DNA of 64,000 nucleotides, from the NCBI RefSeq assembly GCF_036373705.1, contig NC_089869.1, forward strand, positions 14,271,676 to 14,335,675. The letters are read 5' to 3'. The notes under the pieces are model-generated. The model ran no database searches. It worked only from the letters and a program-made list of their open reading frames with translations, and was not told the origin of the DNA. The translations under genes and the position numbers were made by a program. Source of the stretch: Amia ocellicauda (taxonomy: Eukaryota > Chordata > Actinopteri > Amiiformes > Amiidae). Shown one piece after another: positions 32,901-46,000 of the stretch. Position 1 is the first letter of the stretch, and the number at the start of each line of letters is the position of its first letter.

Positions 32901-35900
32901 CAGTCATCTAACTACAACTACATGCTACCCAGGGATGCACAGGCATGAGTTAAAATATGCTGTGCGGTTTACAGTTGGTGAAAGAGATCTTCGTAGGCGC
33001 ATTTGTGGCAGTGCTGTGATGCAGAATGAATGCAAAGTGTAAAGACTCTTAATGGAACTAAAATGCATGTGTCAGCAGTACGCTCTCTGTACTAGGTAAA
33101 TGACTTGGAAAGAAAGGGTAATGATTTTCACACTGCACTTAGCACTATTGTCTGTTCTTGTCTTCATATGCAGGGGGGCGTGGTGTAGTGGTGGGACCAA
33201 TCGTCAGCAAGACGCGGTCAGACATCTTCTGTGACAACGAGTATGGGGCCAACTTCCTGTTCAAGAACAATGGGGATGGGACCTTCACGGACGTGGCAGC
33301 CCAGGCAGGTGGGTGAGTGAGTGAGTGTGCCAGCCAGCACTCAGGCAACTTCAGTTTCCACTGCATCCTCGACAACAGGTCTACTCTGAGCTGCTAGTCA
33401 GATTACTGTGAAAGAACTGGAAAAATCCAGAAATGTGTTTTTGAATTTGTACCATGATAGAAAAAGTAAAAAAAAACAGCCGACAAAGAAAACATTGTAG
33501 CTTTCTGCAGCGGGACAAAAGACAGTTTGAGCTACTGTGAAGAGTTAAGATTGCAGCAGTGGTGAACAGATGAAGCATGGAAAAGCAAACCCAGATATAC
33601 TGCATATGGCTGTGACATTCTGCAGTTAGGAAAGCAAGAAATACCACTGTCCATCTTGATGACTTGATGACAATTGCGGCTGTATTAATAGGTTCTTGCC
33701 CAGAGTGCCACGAATTGCATTTAGAAACTGTACCGTGCCTGAACCTGTGAGAGTGTCCACCCCTGAGAGGAAACCCGATAAGAGACTTTCCAGACACACG
33801 GGAAGATATGAAAGCCTCTCTCTTGCTACCCTTAGCCTGGGCGAGAGATGCGAAGGCTGTTTGGGCGTGGGCTTGTAAAAGTGACGAGATGCCCTGTGTC
33901 AGCGGTGTGGGAGTCAGGCCTGGTCTCTTGACTGTGGTGTGATGTGCCTGCAGGCTGAGCGCTTTTTCGTCCATGCACCACTCTGCCACAGTCCGGCTGA
34001 AATGCCAAGCTCTGCTCATATCTGAGAGAGCCTTTTCCTACAGGCACTGCCACTAACCTCCCCTTCACAGAGCTCACAACCCAGTGTTCAGAGATGTTAA
34101 GCTTTAGTTTATCCACTCAGCAATAGCTCAAATGAAATGACATTTAAAGAAAGAAAAAAAAAAGTTAGCAAAGCCAAGGTTCAACAACTACTTGTTTCAT
34201 AGAGAAAACATGTCTTAGTTCACAATAACACCATTAGTTCATATGTTGCTTTCTTGGCTTTGGCATGGGCTTGCTCACTTTCTTTTTGTGACAGGTGTTG
34301 AGGACTCCTCGCAGCACGGACGGGGAGTCGCTCTGGCTGATTTCAATCGGGACGGGAAGACAGATATAGTGTACGGCAACTGGAATGGCCCACACCGCCT
34401 CTTCCTGCAGACCAACACCAATCGGAAGCAGAGATTCAAGGTAAGGGGTTGGAGGTCTTTACAGACGTTTTCACAGCACATAAATTGCATGTTCCTTCGG
34501 TTTTAGGAAAGGGGGGATGCAGGGGTGGTCAGAGGTTGCCTAATTTCTCCCCTCATTAACTCTGCCTCTGAAGTCCAGTAAAGAGTAATTACAGCTGTGT
34601 GGGAAATGTGCTGACGAGGAGAGTGCTGTCCTCCTCAACAAGACCGACACCTCTGGAGACTTCCTCTCAACACTGTTGGCTGCTGTCCTCATGTTCACTG
34701 CTGCAGTGACCGAGCCCACCACACGGCAATACGATGGCAAAACACACAGACGGATGTCAAACGTTGTGGTGCAGGACTGTAATATATTCCCTGGCACACA
34801 TAACTTAACTGAAATGTCTAAGAATGGAATTAGTATAAGAGATTGTTACTAAACACAATATTTCTTCCCACAGTATGGGGTTTTAATCACTTAAAGCAGA
34901 GCCATGTTGATTCCTCTACCTATAGTTTACTACCAGCCACGTAAGCCTTTCAACCTGCAAACACAGCTCCATAAACTCAGTCGTGAAGATCGGCAGCACA
35001 TTGGCGCCCTCCTCAGTCAACAGTAGCTGTCTTGCCAAGGACACTCTCATAAAACACTTCAAAACATTATGAAGCATCTGCAATGGTGCCTATTATTTGT
35101 ACAGGAGGGTACATCTGGTTTGTTTTACCTCCTGTTTCTAGTAGCATCTCTAGCTTGTGTCCTCTTTCTTTCTTGGTAGACACAGTTCCTGTCCTTTCTA
35201 AAGGTCTTCTTGAGATTTGAAACAATTTGAACTGAAAACTTGGCTACTCTGAATTGCTGCAGATCTAGCACCAGCTCTTGTTCTTCCAAGGTCACAGTGG
35301 GTGACATCTTGGCCTCATTTGTTTTGTTTTTCTCTAAGTGATGTTGGCACAACAAGCTTGGATGAGATAGAGCACAAGAATTATTGTTGCTTGTTCTTCA
35401 TAGCCGAAACCTCAGAAGTCAGGTGAACTCTGCCACGTACAATTAAATTGTAATGTCGCTGCAGTAAATTGCTAATTAAATCTGTACAAGCAGCTTGTAC
35501 TGACAGTAGAAAATGCAGCTTGATGGTTTTTTTTTTAAATATATAATTAAAAATAATAGGTCAGCAAGCCTCCCTCCCCCAACTTATCAAATTAGATCTT
35601 TCTGTCTTTCTCACTCCCCCATCACTATACCTGTGAATATGAAAACTTTCCAAGCTATTCCTTCTTACTAACCTCTCACTCTGGACAATGAAAAATAAGT
35701 TGCATGAAAATGATGACTACTGGCCTTAACCCATTTTTTTTTTTTTTTTTACTCTTCCAGTTGTGAGGAAAAAAGGTTATTTCTGCTTTTTTGTTGATAT
35801 TGCAAGTACAAGGTTTACATACGAATTTAGTCAAAGGGATTTTTGTTGAATGCTACAAACCCATCATTTCAAAATTCCTTTGGTGACAGCTAACTTGTGA

Positions 35901-38900
35901 ACTATGATCTTTAAGCATGCATTTAAGTCATTTTGGCCTCCTCTTTGAACTGGGGGCGGCTTATACAGAAACAAACAATAAATCATACTTAAAAAACGAT
36001 TATGAAAAACTAGGAAAACTGTTTGGAAATGAACTTTTACACAGGTATTCCTGTTCAAATCAGAGGTGGAAGACGGGGTAATTTCCAGTGGCAGTCCTAC
36101 CCTTGACTTAGCGTGGCTGTCCTGTCCCATCAACGCCCCCGCACACCTCAGACTGAGCGAAGGTCACCCTCTCACTCTGTGGCAGCAAGTTTTATGAGGC
36201 TTATAATTAAAACCTGGAGTAAATACTGATGTGTTGAAAAGGTGCCCATAATTCTTCTGAAACTTATTGCAACGTTGACGAAGCACATATATATTAGTTA
36301 CATTCACATAGAAGATATTTCCCCTTTGATTACAAGAGACTGCGGTTTACCTGGGGGAGTCAGCCATGTCCTGGGCTGAATGCAGGCCACACAGCTTAAA
36401 CCTAGAAGAAAATATAATTGATGTGCTTCCAAAGCAGAAGACTGCGAGTTACGAAAGGGGTGTGTTTGTGAATCAGAGTCGGTGATGTTTGGCATGTCTT
36501 TCTCTTTCTCTCAGGACATTGCCACCCAGAAATTTGCCATGCCCTCTCCAGTTCGCACGGTCATTGTGGCCGACTTTGACAATGACAATGAGCTTGAGGT
36601 CTTCTTCAACAACATTGCCTACCGAGGGCCTTCGGCCAACAGGGTCTTCAGGTCAGTGTCACAGCTTGTAGCTTCTCTGCAACACTTCCATGTCTGATGT
36701 GGATACTTTTCTTGATCTAGAATCCAGTTGTATATCTTTCAAAAGGTTAAACCCTCCTTACAGGAACACATCAATAAGCAGGAAATAGTTGAGATTTCAG
36801 TTAATCTCTTTGGAAATTGACTATTTGTACAGGTTTGGAGAAATCCAGACAGAAGACCTAGCCAGTCGGATTTTCAGCCAGGCCACATTTCATTGAGCCA
36901 AAACCCTATGGTTACCAACACGACTGCAGGCCAGGCCGACTCCTGACACCCATGTGGAAAGAATTTATTCTCCACATACTCCAGAAAAAAACCTGACACA
37001 TTTTCTCTCCCCCATTGTTATCAGGAAGCTATGAATCTCATATGATCCATTTTGATACAGACATTGCGTTTTGATCTCCGTTCAAAAGACTTGCCAAACT
37101 TTCCAGCCACTGTTGGCCCTGTGGTGTGATTTGCACATTGACTCGAGGCGGTTGGGGTCTGCACTGCTTCTGTTTTATAAATATCGACAAGTAACGCATT
37201 CAAAGTAGGAGTCAAATGAAAGTGGAAATCCAGTGAACTAAGTTAAGAAAGTTCATTGGCATTGAAACTAAATATACTGCAATGCTGTAAAGAAGAAAGG
37301 TCATAAGCCGAGCTGACAATATAGTTCTTAACATACGTGTAGAATCCATGTAGAATTCTAAATTCCATTTTGCACAGAACGGTTTCAGGTTCATACCAAG
37401 AGAGCGTAAGAGTGAAACCCATTTAAAAGCCTTCCCTGGACTTCATGTCTCTTCAGGGTCTCTCGGAGGGAGCACGCTGACCCCCTTATTGAGGAGGTCA
37501 ACGTAGGAGACGCAGCAGAACCCGAGGGCCGCGGGACGGGTGAGTAGGGGAGCTGTGGCTTTATAGCAAACGAAAGTGTCCAAGCCACCCACATCATTAT
37601 ATGCTTACTAATACTGACTGACTAGTCTAAATACATCTCTCAGCTCTGGAATCAAGCTTTGTTAGGGAGAGTGAACTGCAAGCATAAACAACTTTGTCCA
37701 AATACCGCAAAGTACATCAATAACAAGGGGAGAATGCCTTGCAAGCTCTACTAAAGAAGTCAGTGTGATTTACCTTTTTCTGAGAGGAAAAATAAAAACA
37801 TAAGAGAAATTAACAGTTCCATGATACAACGTGAAAGCAAGCAGGGATTAGGTGCTCTCAGATAAGGGAACGGTTGTAAAAATGTGAGTTGCAGGAAACC
37901 TCTGTAAATAATCTTTTATTGGGCTGTTAATGCTGCATTTTGTTGCATAGCCTATTTGCTCTACTGTGCCATTTTCAATAAAGTGGAAGGGTCTTATCAG
38001 CTTCACCCACAAGGTGGCATCAGAGATCCACTTCTCTGAGCGACTGCATGTTCTCCAGAGTGTGAATGAACATGTAGAGAAAATCTTACGGGAGTTTTGC
38101 TACCGAGATCAGTAGGTGTTTCTGGGCTTCTAATCTACTCCTTGGGTATTTTTTCCTCTCTGATCATCAATTTTTGGATTGCACTAAAAAAAAATCTCAT
38201 AAGAATTAAGGCTTCAAGTGAATTAGTTTGTAAACATCCATGGATACTCATCTCCTCCACAGTAACAGTGCTGCCTGTCTTTGCTGTGCTGCAGGGGCTG
38301 TAGTGACTGATTTTGATGGGGATGGGCGCCTGGACCTGCTGGTGTCCCATGGGGAGAGTGCAGCTCAGCCCCTCTCTGTCTTTAAAGTCAACCCGGTAAG
38401 TGCACAGTCTTGGTGTCCCATCCCATCTTTCCATTCCTGAGGTGGTCTACATATCTGGAAGAGTTCTCTGGCACAATCTGAACATTACAATGACAGTACA
38501 CGTGTACACATGACCAGCTATGGTAACCGAGTTTTTCCAGGTGTCCAACTTAAAAAATACTCTCCCCCCACACAGGGCTCTAACAATAACTGGCTGCGTG
38601 TGATCCCTCGCACGCAGTTTGGAGCCTTTGCACGGGGAGCCAAGGTAGTGGCATATACGAGAAGGAGTGGCCCGCACACGCGTATCATCGATGGGGGCTC
38701 GGGGTACCTGTGTGAGATGGAGCCCGTCGCCCACTTTGGAGTCGGTAAGGCCTGATCCTGACTGAACTGCACATCGCAGGCCAGAGAAGTGGCTTAAAGC
38801 AATCAGAATTTAATTATTTTGGATGTTTATTGAGCAGATGCCATGTGCAATCTGGACCAGACCCTTGTACAAGTGAACTGGATTGTTATACAGCTTGTTA

Positions 38901-41900
38901 TATACACACACTGAGGTAAAGAGGAGGCTGCTGGAGAAAGGTCAAGCAGAGAACGGAAGGTGCTTATACTGTAACAGGGAGCTCTCGTCATCCCTTCTGA
39001 CAGCATCGGAGATGAAACGCTGGGGACAGGGGCTTTCAAAATGTCTTGCTCTGAAGGAAAATTAGGCAGGGGTTACCATGGTAGCTATAACAGAACGGTC
39101 TGAATAGCTCTTGCACAGGCCAAGTTTATTAGAAGTAATTTTACTTTCAAAAGTTGCCCAATCCACCCCACCACCAACACCCTGCAAGGCACTCTACACA
39201 GACCAACAGGGTGAGGAAAAACAGACACCAGCTGGTCCTCATGGCAGAACAAATGCTTCACAGTCACACAACACTGTGAGCAACTCAAGGAATGCACAAA
39301 AACATTTAAAGTGGTGTTGAGAAAGAATGGTAAAGACACATTTGACGAGTGTGCCGTCTTTTCTGGCTGAGCAGTGTGACTTTTCAGTTTGTGTGGTGTC
39401 TCACTGGCAGTGGCGAAGCAATGGAGTTACTACAGGGCAGTTGCATTTGATCAAAGCCTGCAACTCGCACAATGAAGTACAGTCACAGGATATTAATTGA
39501 AGAGCAATGACAAATGGGTACAAGCTGATGTTACGTACTAATGCCTTAATGAAAGCAGCCTGCATTGGGTCAAGGCTGAAGCATAAAAAACCAAGCATGA
39601 AAAAAGCACTTTTGGGAAGTATTTCAGCCTGCATCCATTAGGACAATTCTGATTTTAATTTAAGTTAATATCTAGGACAGTAACCTGCTCTTTGCATCTA
39701 CATGTGGAAAGCATTGTCATAATATCCCTCTTGATTAATGACCCAGGGGGAATGCACACAAATACAATGCGCTAATGCTCCATGCACAGGTGCAGTAACT
39801 GGTGTCTTCAGCAGTGCATGGCCTCCCGCAGGCCTTAGGTTTCCACCCTAGTGCTGCCATTAATGGCTTCCAGAGAGAGGCTGTGTTGCCCAGGCAGCAT
39901 GATGCTATGTGTTTGGAGTGCAGTTAGGCAGGGAGCAACATCTGATTGCTCTTAATTTACTGTGAAGAATAAACCGTTTGCCTCGTGCCCTCAAAGCAAA
40001 GACCTTCACGTTTACTGGCAAGGAAAGCTGATCAGCCTTCCATGACTGTTGGGTTACCCCAAGCTGGGAAACGAAGCAACTCTCTTAGTGGACCTCCCTC
40101 TTGCCTCATCAGTGCTGCTAAGAAGCTGACTTTGAGATGCAAGACTAGAGTTTGAGCTGGTAGCAATGATACATTACCCTCCCCCTCCACTCTCCACATT
40201 TACCTTCTCAACCTCTCTCTTCAGTCCCAGCCCTGCTGTAGCTAAGAAAGGTCAATTTAATTAAGGACAAGAGGCCCTTCAAAGGCTTTTCACGCTTCAT
40301 AAAAACGTTTAATTTGAGGAAAGACGAGCTGCTTGGGGCAGAATCGTCCCTCTGTTTTCCCGTGTCTCTGAAGAACTGCGCTCCTCCCAGCCGAGCCCTT
40401 GTTATTCTTGGAGCGTCTCGCTATTTTCAGCCAACAATGCTCGCCAGGAATCAGGATTAGCCACGCTCTCATCCGTGTGCCAGCCTGCCTGCCAGTGCGT
40501 CTGTCTGTTTGTCTGTCTGCTTGCCAGATCATTTAAAGATTGAGTGAGGGGGTGACGTTCTCCAGCCCTTTCCTTGTCCATCTGGTGAGAAGACAGAAGA
40601 ATCCCATAGAGGCAGTATTACATCAGTCCAGTTTTCTTATAGGTTGTTTAAATGGCTCACTGACTTGACCAGAGACTTCTAGTCCAGCTCCCCGAACCAG
40701 ATAAATATGATCTAAGCAATCAGTAATCTCATGGAAAGAGGCTGAGTTAATTGATGCCAGAGCTTCCTGGCCCAAGAATCTCCCTTGGACTGTCAGCTTC
40801 GAAACATACCATATTGTTCCTACACAAATAAATAAATAAACAGATGAATTTAGATTCTTCTGAAAGTACTACTCCGAACATATCTTACATTTCACAGATT
40901 AAATACTTTATCTAGCACAGGCTTCAAAAAGGCCAACAAGGACCTTTTAGTGTCAGGTGGAGGGCCCAAAGCTCCCAGTGAATCTGCCTAGGCAGCAACT
41001 ATTGCCTGGAGAGTCAGAGACCCCTGACCCCACTAATTTGATTTCATTTGATTTGTGGAAACAGATGCATCTAGGCATGCTACTCTGGCCACTTACCGAG
41101 CTTTCTGAATGGTCCACAGGGAAGGATGTGGTGACCAGAGTGGAAGTGTATTGGCCGGATGGGCACTCAGTGGCACGCCCCCTAGAGGCAGGTGAAATGA
41201 ATTCTTTACTGGAGATCTCCTACCCAAAGGCTGAGGTGGAAGGGACACAGCCCACAGAGATTGAGGTAGGCAACCATTCATCTCCTGGAGAACATTTTCT
41301 GGTATTAATGAATAACTAACATGTTTTGTACATTTAACACAAAAACAACATTTTCCCCCCATACATTTGTCTATTCTAAAACATTCACACATTGAAGCAT
41401 AGAGGAATCCAGGAGTATAGTTCCTGGTACAGTCCAACAACAAATATTTTCTCCTTGCCAACACAAATGTAAAATGGCCAACTTTGCTTTCACTAGTGTG
41501 AGTTTCTGGAAACATTCATTGTCTTAAGATCTAGGTTATGAATCTCAGCGGTTGAATACTCAGGCCTTTGTCCTAAAATGCACTTGTTGTCTTTCAGTGT
41601 GGAAACGGATTTATTGCCAATGAAAACGGTCGCTGTACAGGTAAGCTGATCTCCAGCCCCTAAAATCAACTGATTGATTCACACGTGGTGAAATGTTATA
41701 CGTTGAATTTGATTTGATATTTACATAGGGAGAGCAAGGATGAATACTATCACTCTCCTATAATAAGTGATCCTAATAATATTTTCAATACTTCTGTCCC
41801 AGCTGCAGTCTTTCCTGCAATCCACGGCATGGACTGAATTATGTTTTATGCTTTGCAATCCTCTTCTCCCTTCCCGTTTTAGAGAGCTTTCCTTGCATTG

Positions 41901-43000
41901 CTTTCCAGATTACTGCCCGTATTTACCCTGCTGTGGTGCATAATCTTTGACCTTTCATGTTTAAGAAGCCTGTAACTCCATCATACTAAAGATCCATCAT
42001 CTCTACTTCCATTCTCCCCTTCTGTGCTGTGCTCTTATTTTTTCTGTTCATCCTCTTGTATTCTTCTTAGGCACTTTCTTTCTCTTTCTTGCTGGCAGGA
42101 TACTTTGAGCATGATTTTCAAAAAAGGCAAAAACAAGAAGCTGCAAAGTGATTTTTTAAGGCCTGATTTATATGAAGCAATTAATTTATGTTTTTAAAAG
42201 GTAAATACATGAAATGTTTAATATAAGCCATTTGAAAGGAGTTGATGAAGTGAAGTGAAATGACCACATTCTTATTTTTGAAAATCAGTTTTCACTCCCC
42301 TATATTCTGCTATAATCCCCTATCACTGCATGCTGTGGGCCCTGTGTTGTGCTGTGAAACCCCAATCCCAGCTCCCTGTCTCCCCCAGACAAAGATGAAT
42401 GCACCCAGTTCCCCTCTGTGTGCCCCCGCGATCGCCCGGTCTGCATCAACACCTACGGAGCCTTCAAGTGCCGCTCCAACAAGAGGTGTGGCCAGGGGTT
42501 TGAGCCCAGTGAGGATGGTACCGCCTGTGTGGGTAAGTGGCGACAGGGCTGGGGGCCAAGGCTGGGGCTGAGGCTCTAGACTTAGACGAAACGATCAGGA
42601 AATAGATGAGACACACCCTGACAGAAAGGGCAACATCACCGAGCTGCATTACACTTCATTCTCAGCTCCTTCCATTTCTGTCATGCTGCTTCCTATTACC
42701 GAGCCTAAAAGCACTCCATTCTGCGCTCTCCAGCACCCGTCACCACAAACCTCATGGGCGCACTCCAAGATCACCATGCATCTTTCTCCACGAGTGGCAT
42801 GTTTGACAGTATGTCCGAGAAAGAAGTGAGACAAACCCTTTTCTTCTCTCTCTCTCACTTTCTCCTACAGCTCAAATCGCTTACTTTGGGGGGAATCATG
42901 CTTCCTCCTCTTCCAGGCTCTCTGCCCAGCTCTCCCAGTTCTCTCTTGCTCTGTTGGGGTTCGCAGTCTGGCTCCAGGCCTGAACACGTCACTCCCTGGC

Positions 43001-43047
<47 letters not shown>

Positions 43048-46000
43048 TCATCCCAGAACTCTCAGAGCTGCACCTTCCAAGCCCTTGGGGAATCTGCTCT
43101 CAGACACACTCCCCGTGGCATCAGGGCACCACAGCCTGCTCTGCTCCCTAAGGGCCAGATTCTCTCCAGCTCTCTCATCCTTTTCAGCCTTTAAAGGACT
43201 ATTACATTCAACTCAGCATGCCTGCTGTGCACAAGGAATCTGTGTGTTTAAGTCTGATCTGCTACTTCATACAACTGTGTCTTCGTATCGCCTGGTCCTG
43301 TCGGGTCCGTCACCTCAGCCACCGAATGATACATGGACTAAACATACGGTTCACATATAATAGTGCCATTTGAAGAAGAAGAAGAAGAAGAAATATTATT
43401 TCTATTTTTCCATTTCTTTTGGTTTGTTACTTTTTCATCCTTCCCAGCCGTTGGGGATCCCTCAGTTTCTCATGCCTGGACTGCACATAGTTTCAGATTT
43501 ATAACATTGAGGTAGAGCACTGAATCAGACTTTTGTACTTGGTGTAGCTACAACAGTGAAAACACTGAATCTGCAACTAGAAAGATAACTCATGCATTTC
43601 CTTTCAGGTTTCTAGTTTCAGTGATGGCAAAGTTGAAGTTTAAAATGCGGCTGAAGGTTTTTCATATGAAATGATCATAACTTATGTAAAAACAGACAGT
43701 TTTTCAGGAATCTCCCAGGGACACAACCCCCTCACTCCCCAAGAGAGAAAGACCCAGTGATGGGCACGACATGAAGGGCTCCTCTACATGTAGCTCAGTT
43801 GTACACCTCCTCTAAATACAATGTCAAAAACACAGACATACCATTGCCACCTATGTCCTGTGCATAACAGTGCCAGTAGACATGACAAAAGTTATTATCA
43901 CACAGGCTGGTCAGTACAGCAGTATTTGAAATTGTTGAATATCAGAATAGCCATCTTTCCCTTGCTCTAGCTTTTGTTGGAAACATCCCATGATAGAAAG
44001 CAACAGTAAGAGAAAAATAAACAAACAAGTGAACAATTATTGCAAGCAACCTACGAAATGATAAACTCTCAATATGAATTATTAATATTATACTATATTA
44101 GCAAACCCCTGATGTGTGAAATTGCCATTGGCATGCTGGGAAGGATGCTTGACTGACTGGGATGCTTTGCACAATGACAAAATCACAGACTTATTTATAT
44201 ATATGGAGCATTATTGAGGCAAGATCCTCTGTGACATGATTTATGGTCTTGAGTGCATCTATTTTGATGAGATTTGATTTGTGCTATCTGTAACCACCTG
44301 AGAAATACCTGACATTGAAAATAAATCATGAAATGAGATACTGTGCTGACTGGTGAACCCTCTTTTTAATAGCAGAATCAAACAAGTCAAGATTCAAAAC
44401 ATAAAGCAAGAAACAGGGAGAAGCAGCAGATGACATCTGAATAAATAATGAAATTAATTGAAAGAAACTGCCAGAAGGAAAATATTTGGTGCAATAACAA
44501 TGCCGAGTCCAACTGGCACAATTTACAGCAACACCAGTACATAGAGACTGAAAAGAAAAATATTTCCTAAATTTACTTCCCGAGTTGTTACTTGTTGGAT
44601 CGGTAACAGTGACAGCTTTATGCTGTTCACAATAAGAGGTCCTGTCACCTTCTGGACTGAGACACAACACAGCGGACAGCGTTCCTTGTAGCTTTGCGTT
44701 CTCAATCTTCTCGTGTGTTTTTTGTGGCTTTTAGAGTACAAACACAGAGAACACACTAAACCCTGCTTCCAGAAAATAATGTAAATCATGTCCTGTAAAT
44801 AGTCTGTCTCTTCCATTATTGACTGCTTTAATTTGATTTTATATTGTACTTTTCTTGGTTTTGTTTCAGTTGGAAACATATCACATTTAATTTAATAAAC
44901 AGCTGTATTTTTGCAGAATGAACTTTGTTGGTGAAGATATTCTTGTGTAAAATAAAATAATCTCCACTTGGCTGAGTTTTTCTATTTACAGCTGACCTGT
45001 GTGAAACACACCCTCACCCTCCTGTTGGTATTGTCCCAGGGCTTGGCCCTCTTTAACCTTTCAGATTCAGTGAGAGGGTATGTGGAATATAAAAACAGAT
45101 CTATTTCATTTTTCCCCGAGCAAAACAACATCTATCTTAACAACAGCGGCCTTTGCCAAGGGTGAAATCTCCTAAACATAGTTGTTCTCTGTCCTACAGG
45201 TTACATTTACAAACAGTCGTGCAAATGACTGTGCAGCTTTTGCAATTCACACCCTGGTCTCTGTAGGTCACTTTGATCCACTGATAATAAGAATTACTAT
45301 TATTATAATTATATTCTTTTAGAGTTCGGTCAATCTTTGTCAAAAAACGAAAATATCTATGTTTTATTTAGTGTATAAAATTCTGATTAGAAAAGTAAGC
45401 AAAAGTCACAAAGTTATAGCTGAAATTTCAGACCTGGCTCGAAGTAACGTTCGAAGTAAATCACGGCCGGAAATTCAATAACCGTGCTTATTGAGGTGTG
45501 GCACTCCCTTTGGCTTCAAAAACAGGTTGACATACTGGAGAAGTTGTTTTTCTAAACTTTTAAGTCCATGTTAAAAATCTTAACTCTAGCAGCTGTTCCA
45601 CATAAATTCTGTATGACAATCTCTTTAAAATGAACAAGAAAGAAAGAAAGTTAGACTTATTCTGCCATGTGGTAGTAAACATTTATCTGAATTTAAAAGG
45701 GAAATTGGAGTGATTCCTTAATCTTAGGGAGAACATTTTTCTCCAAACTCTATATTTTCCCCAAGAGTTAAGACTTGCTCAACGGAAAGTCGCAACTGTA
45801 ACAGAATTTATGTCCTTTCTTGGAAGCCATTGTTTTGGACATGTGATGCTGCAACAAAGTTATTCACTGCTGCCTCCCTGTTTTGAGAATACCTATAAAT
45901 TGTAGGAATTAGGCCTGATTTGGAAAAACAGGGATGAATTGCCAAGGCCCTGACATTAATCTGGGGTTAAAAGCAGGGCACTTATTGACTGCCACTCAGG

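Larger units (their letters stand above)
23919..42388 (+). other. CRTAC1 introns 1-12
   Basis: Introns between the exons given above; the longest is 27003-31251 (4.2 kb). They hold no additional exon I can support. Visible items are AT-rich stretches with loose ACAGTA repeats around 28.05-28.20 kb, a tRNA-like box at 32.3 kb, a RFX X-box-like palindrome at 39071-39083, and GC-richer complex sequence at 40.3-40.5 kb ending in short CTGT repeats. Confidence 0.6.

Noticed and set aside
33381..34019. A 212-codon minus-strand open frame in a CRTAC1 intron
   Set aside because: No recognisable domain, no similar family, no convincing splice context. Long chance frames occur in moderately GC-rich intron DNA.
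41093..41515. A 140-codon minus-strand open frame
   Set aside because: Antisense to CRTAC1 exon 11 and the following intron. Unlike the 59.7-kb overlap, it has no homologous protein.
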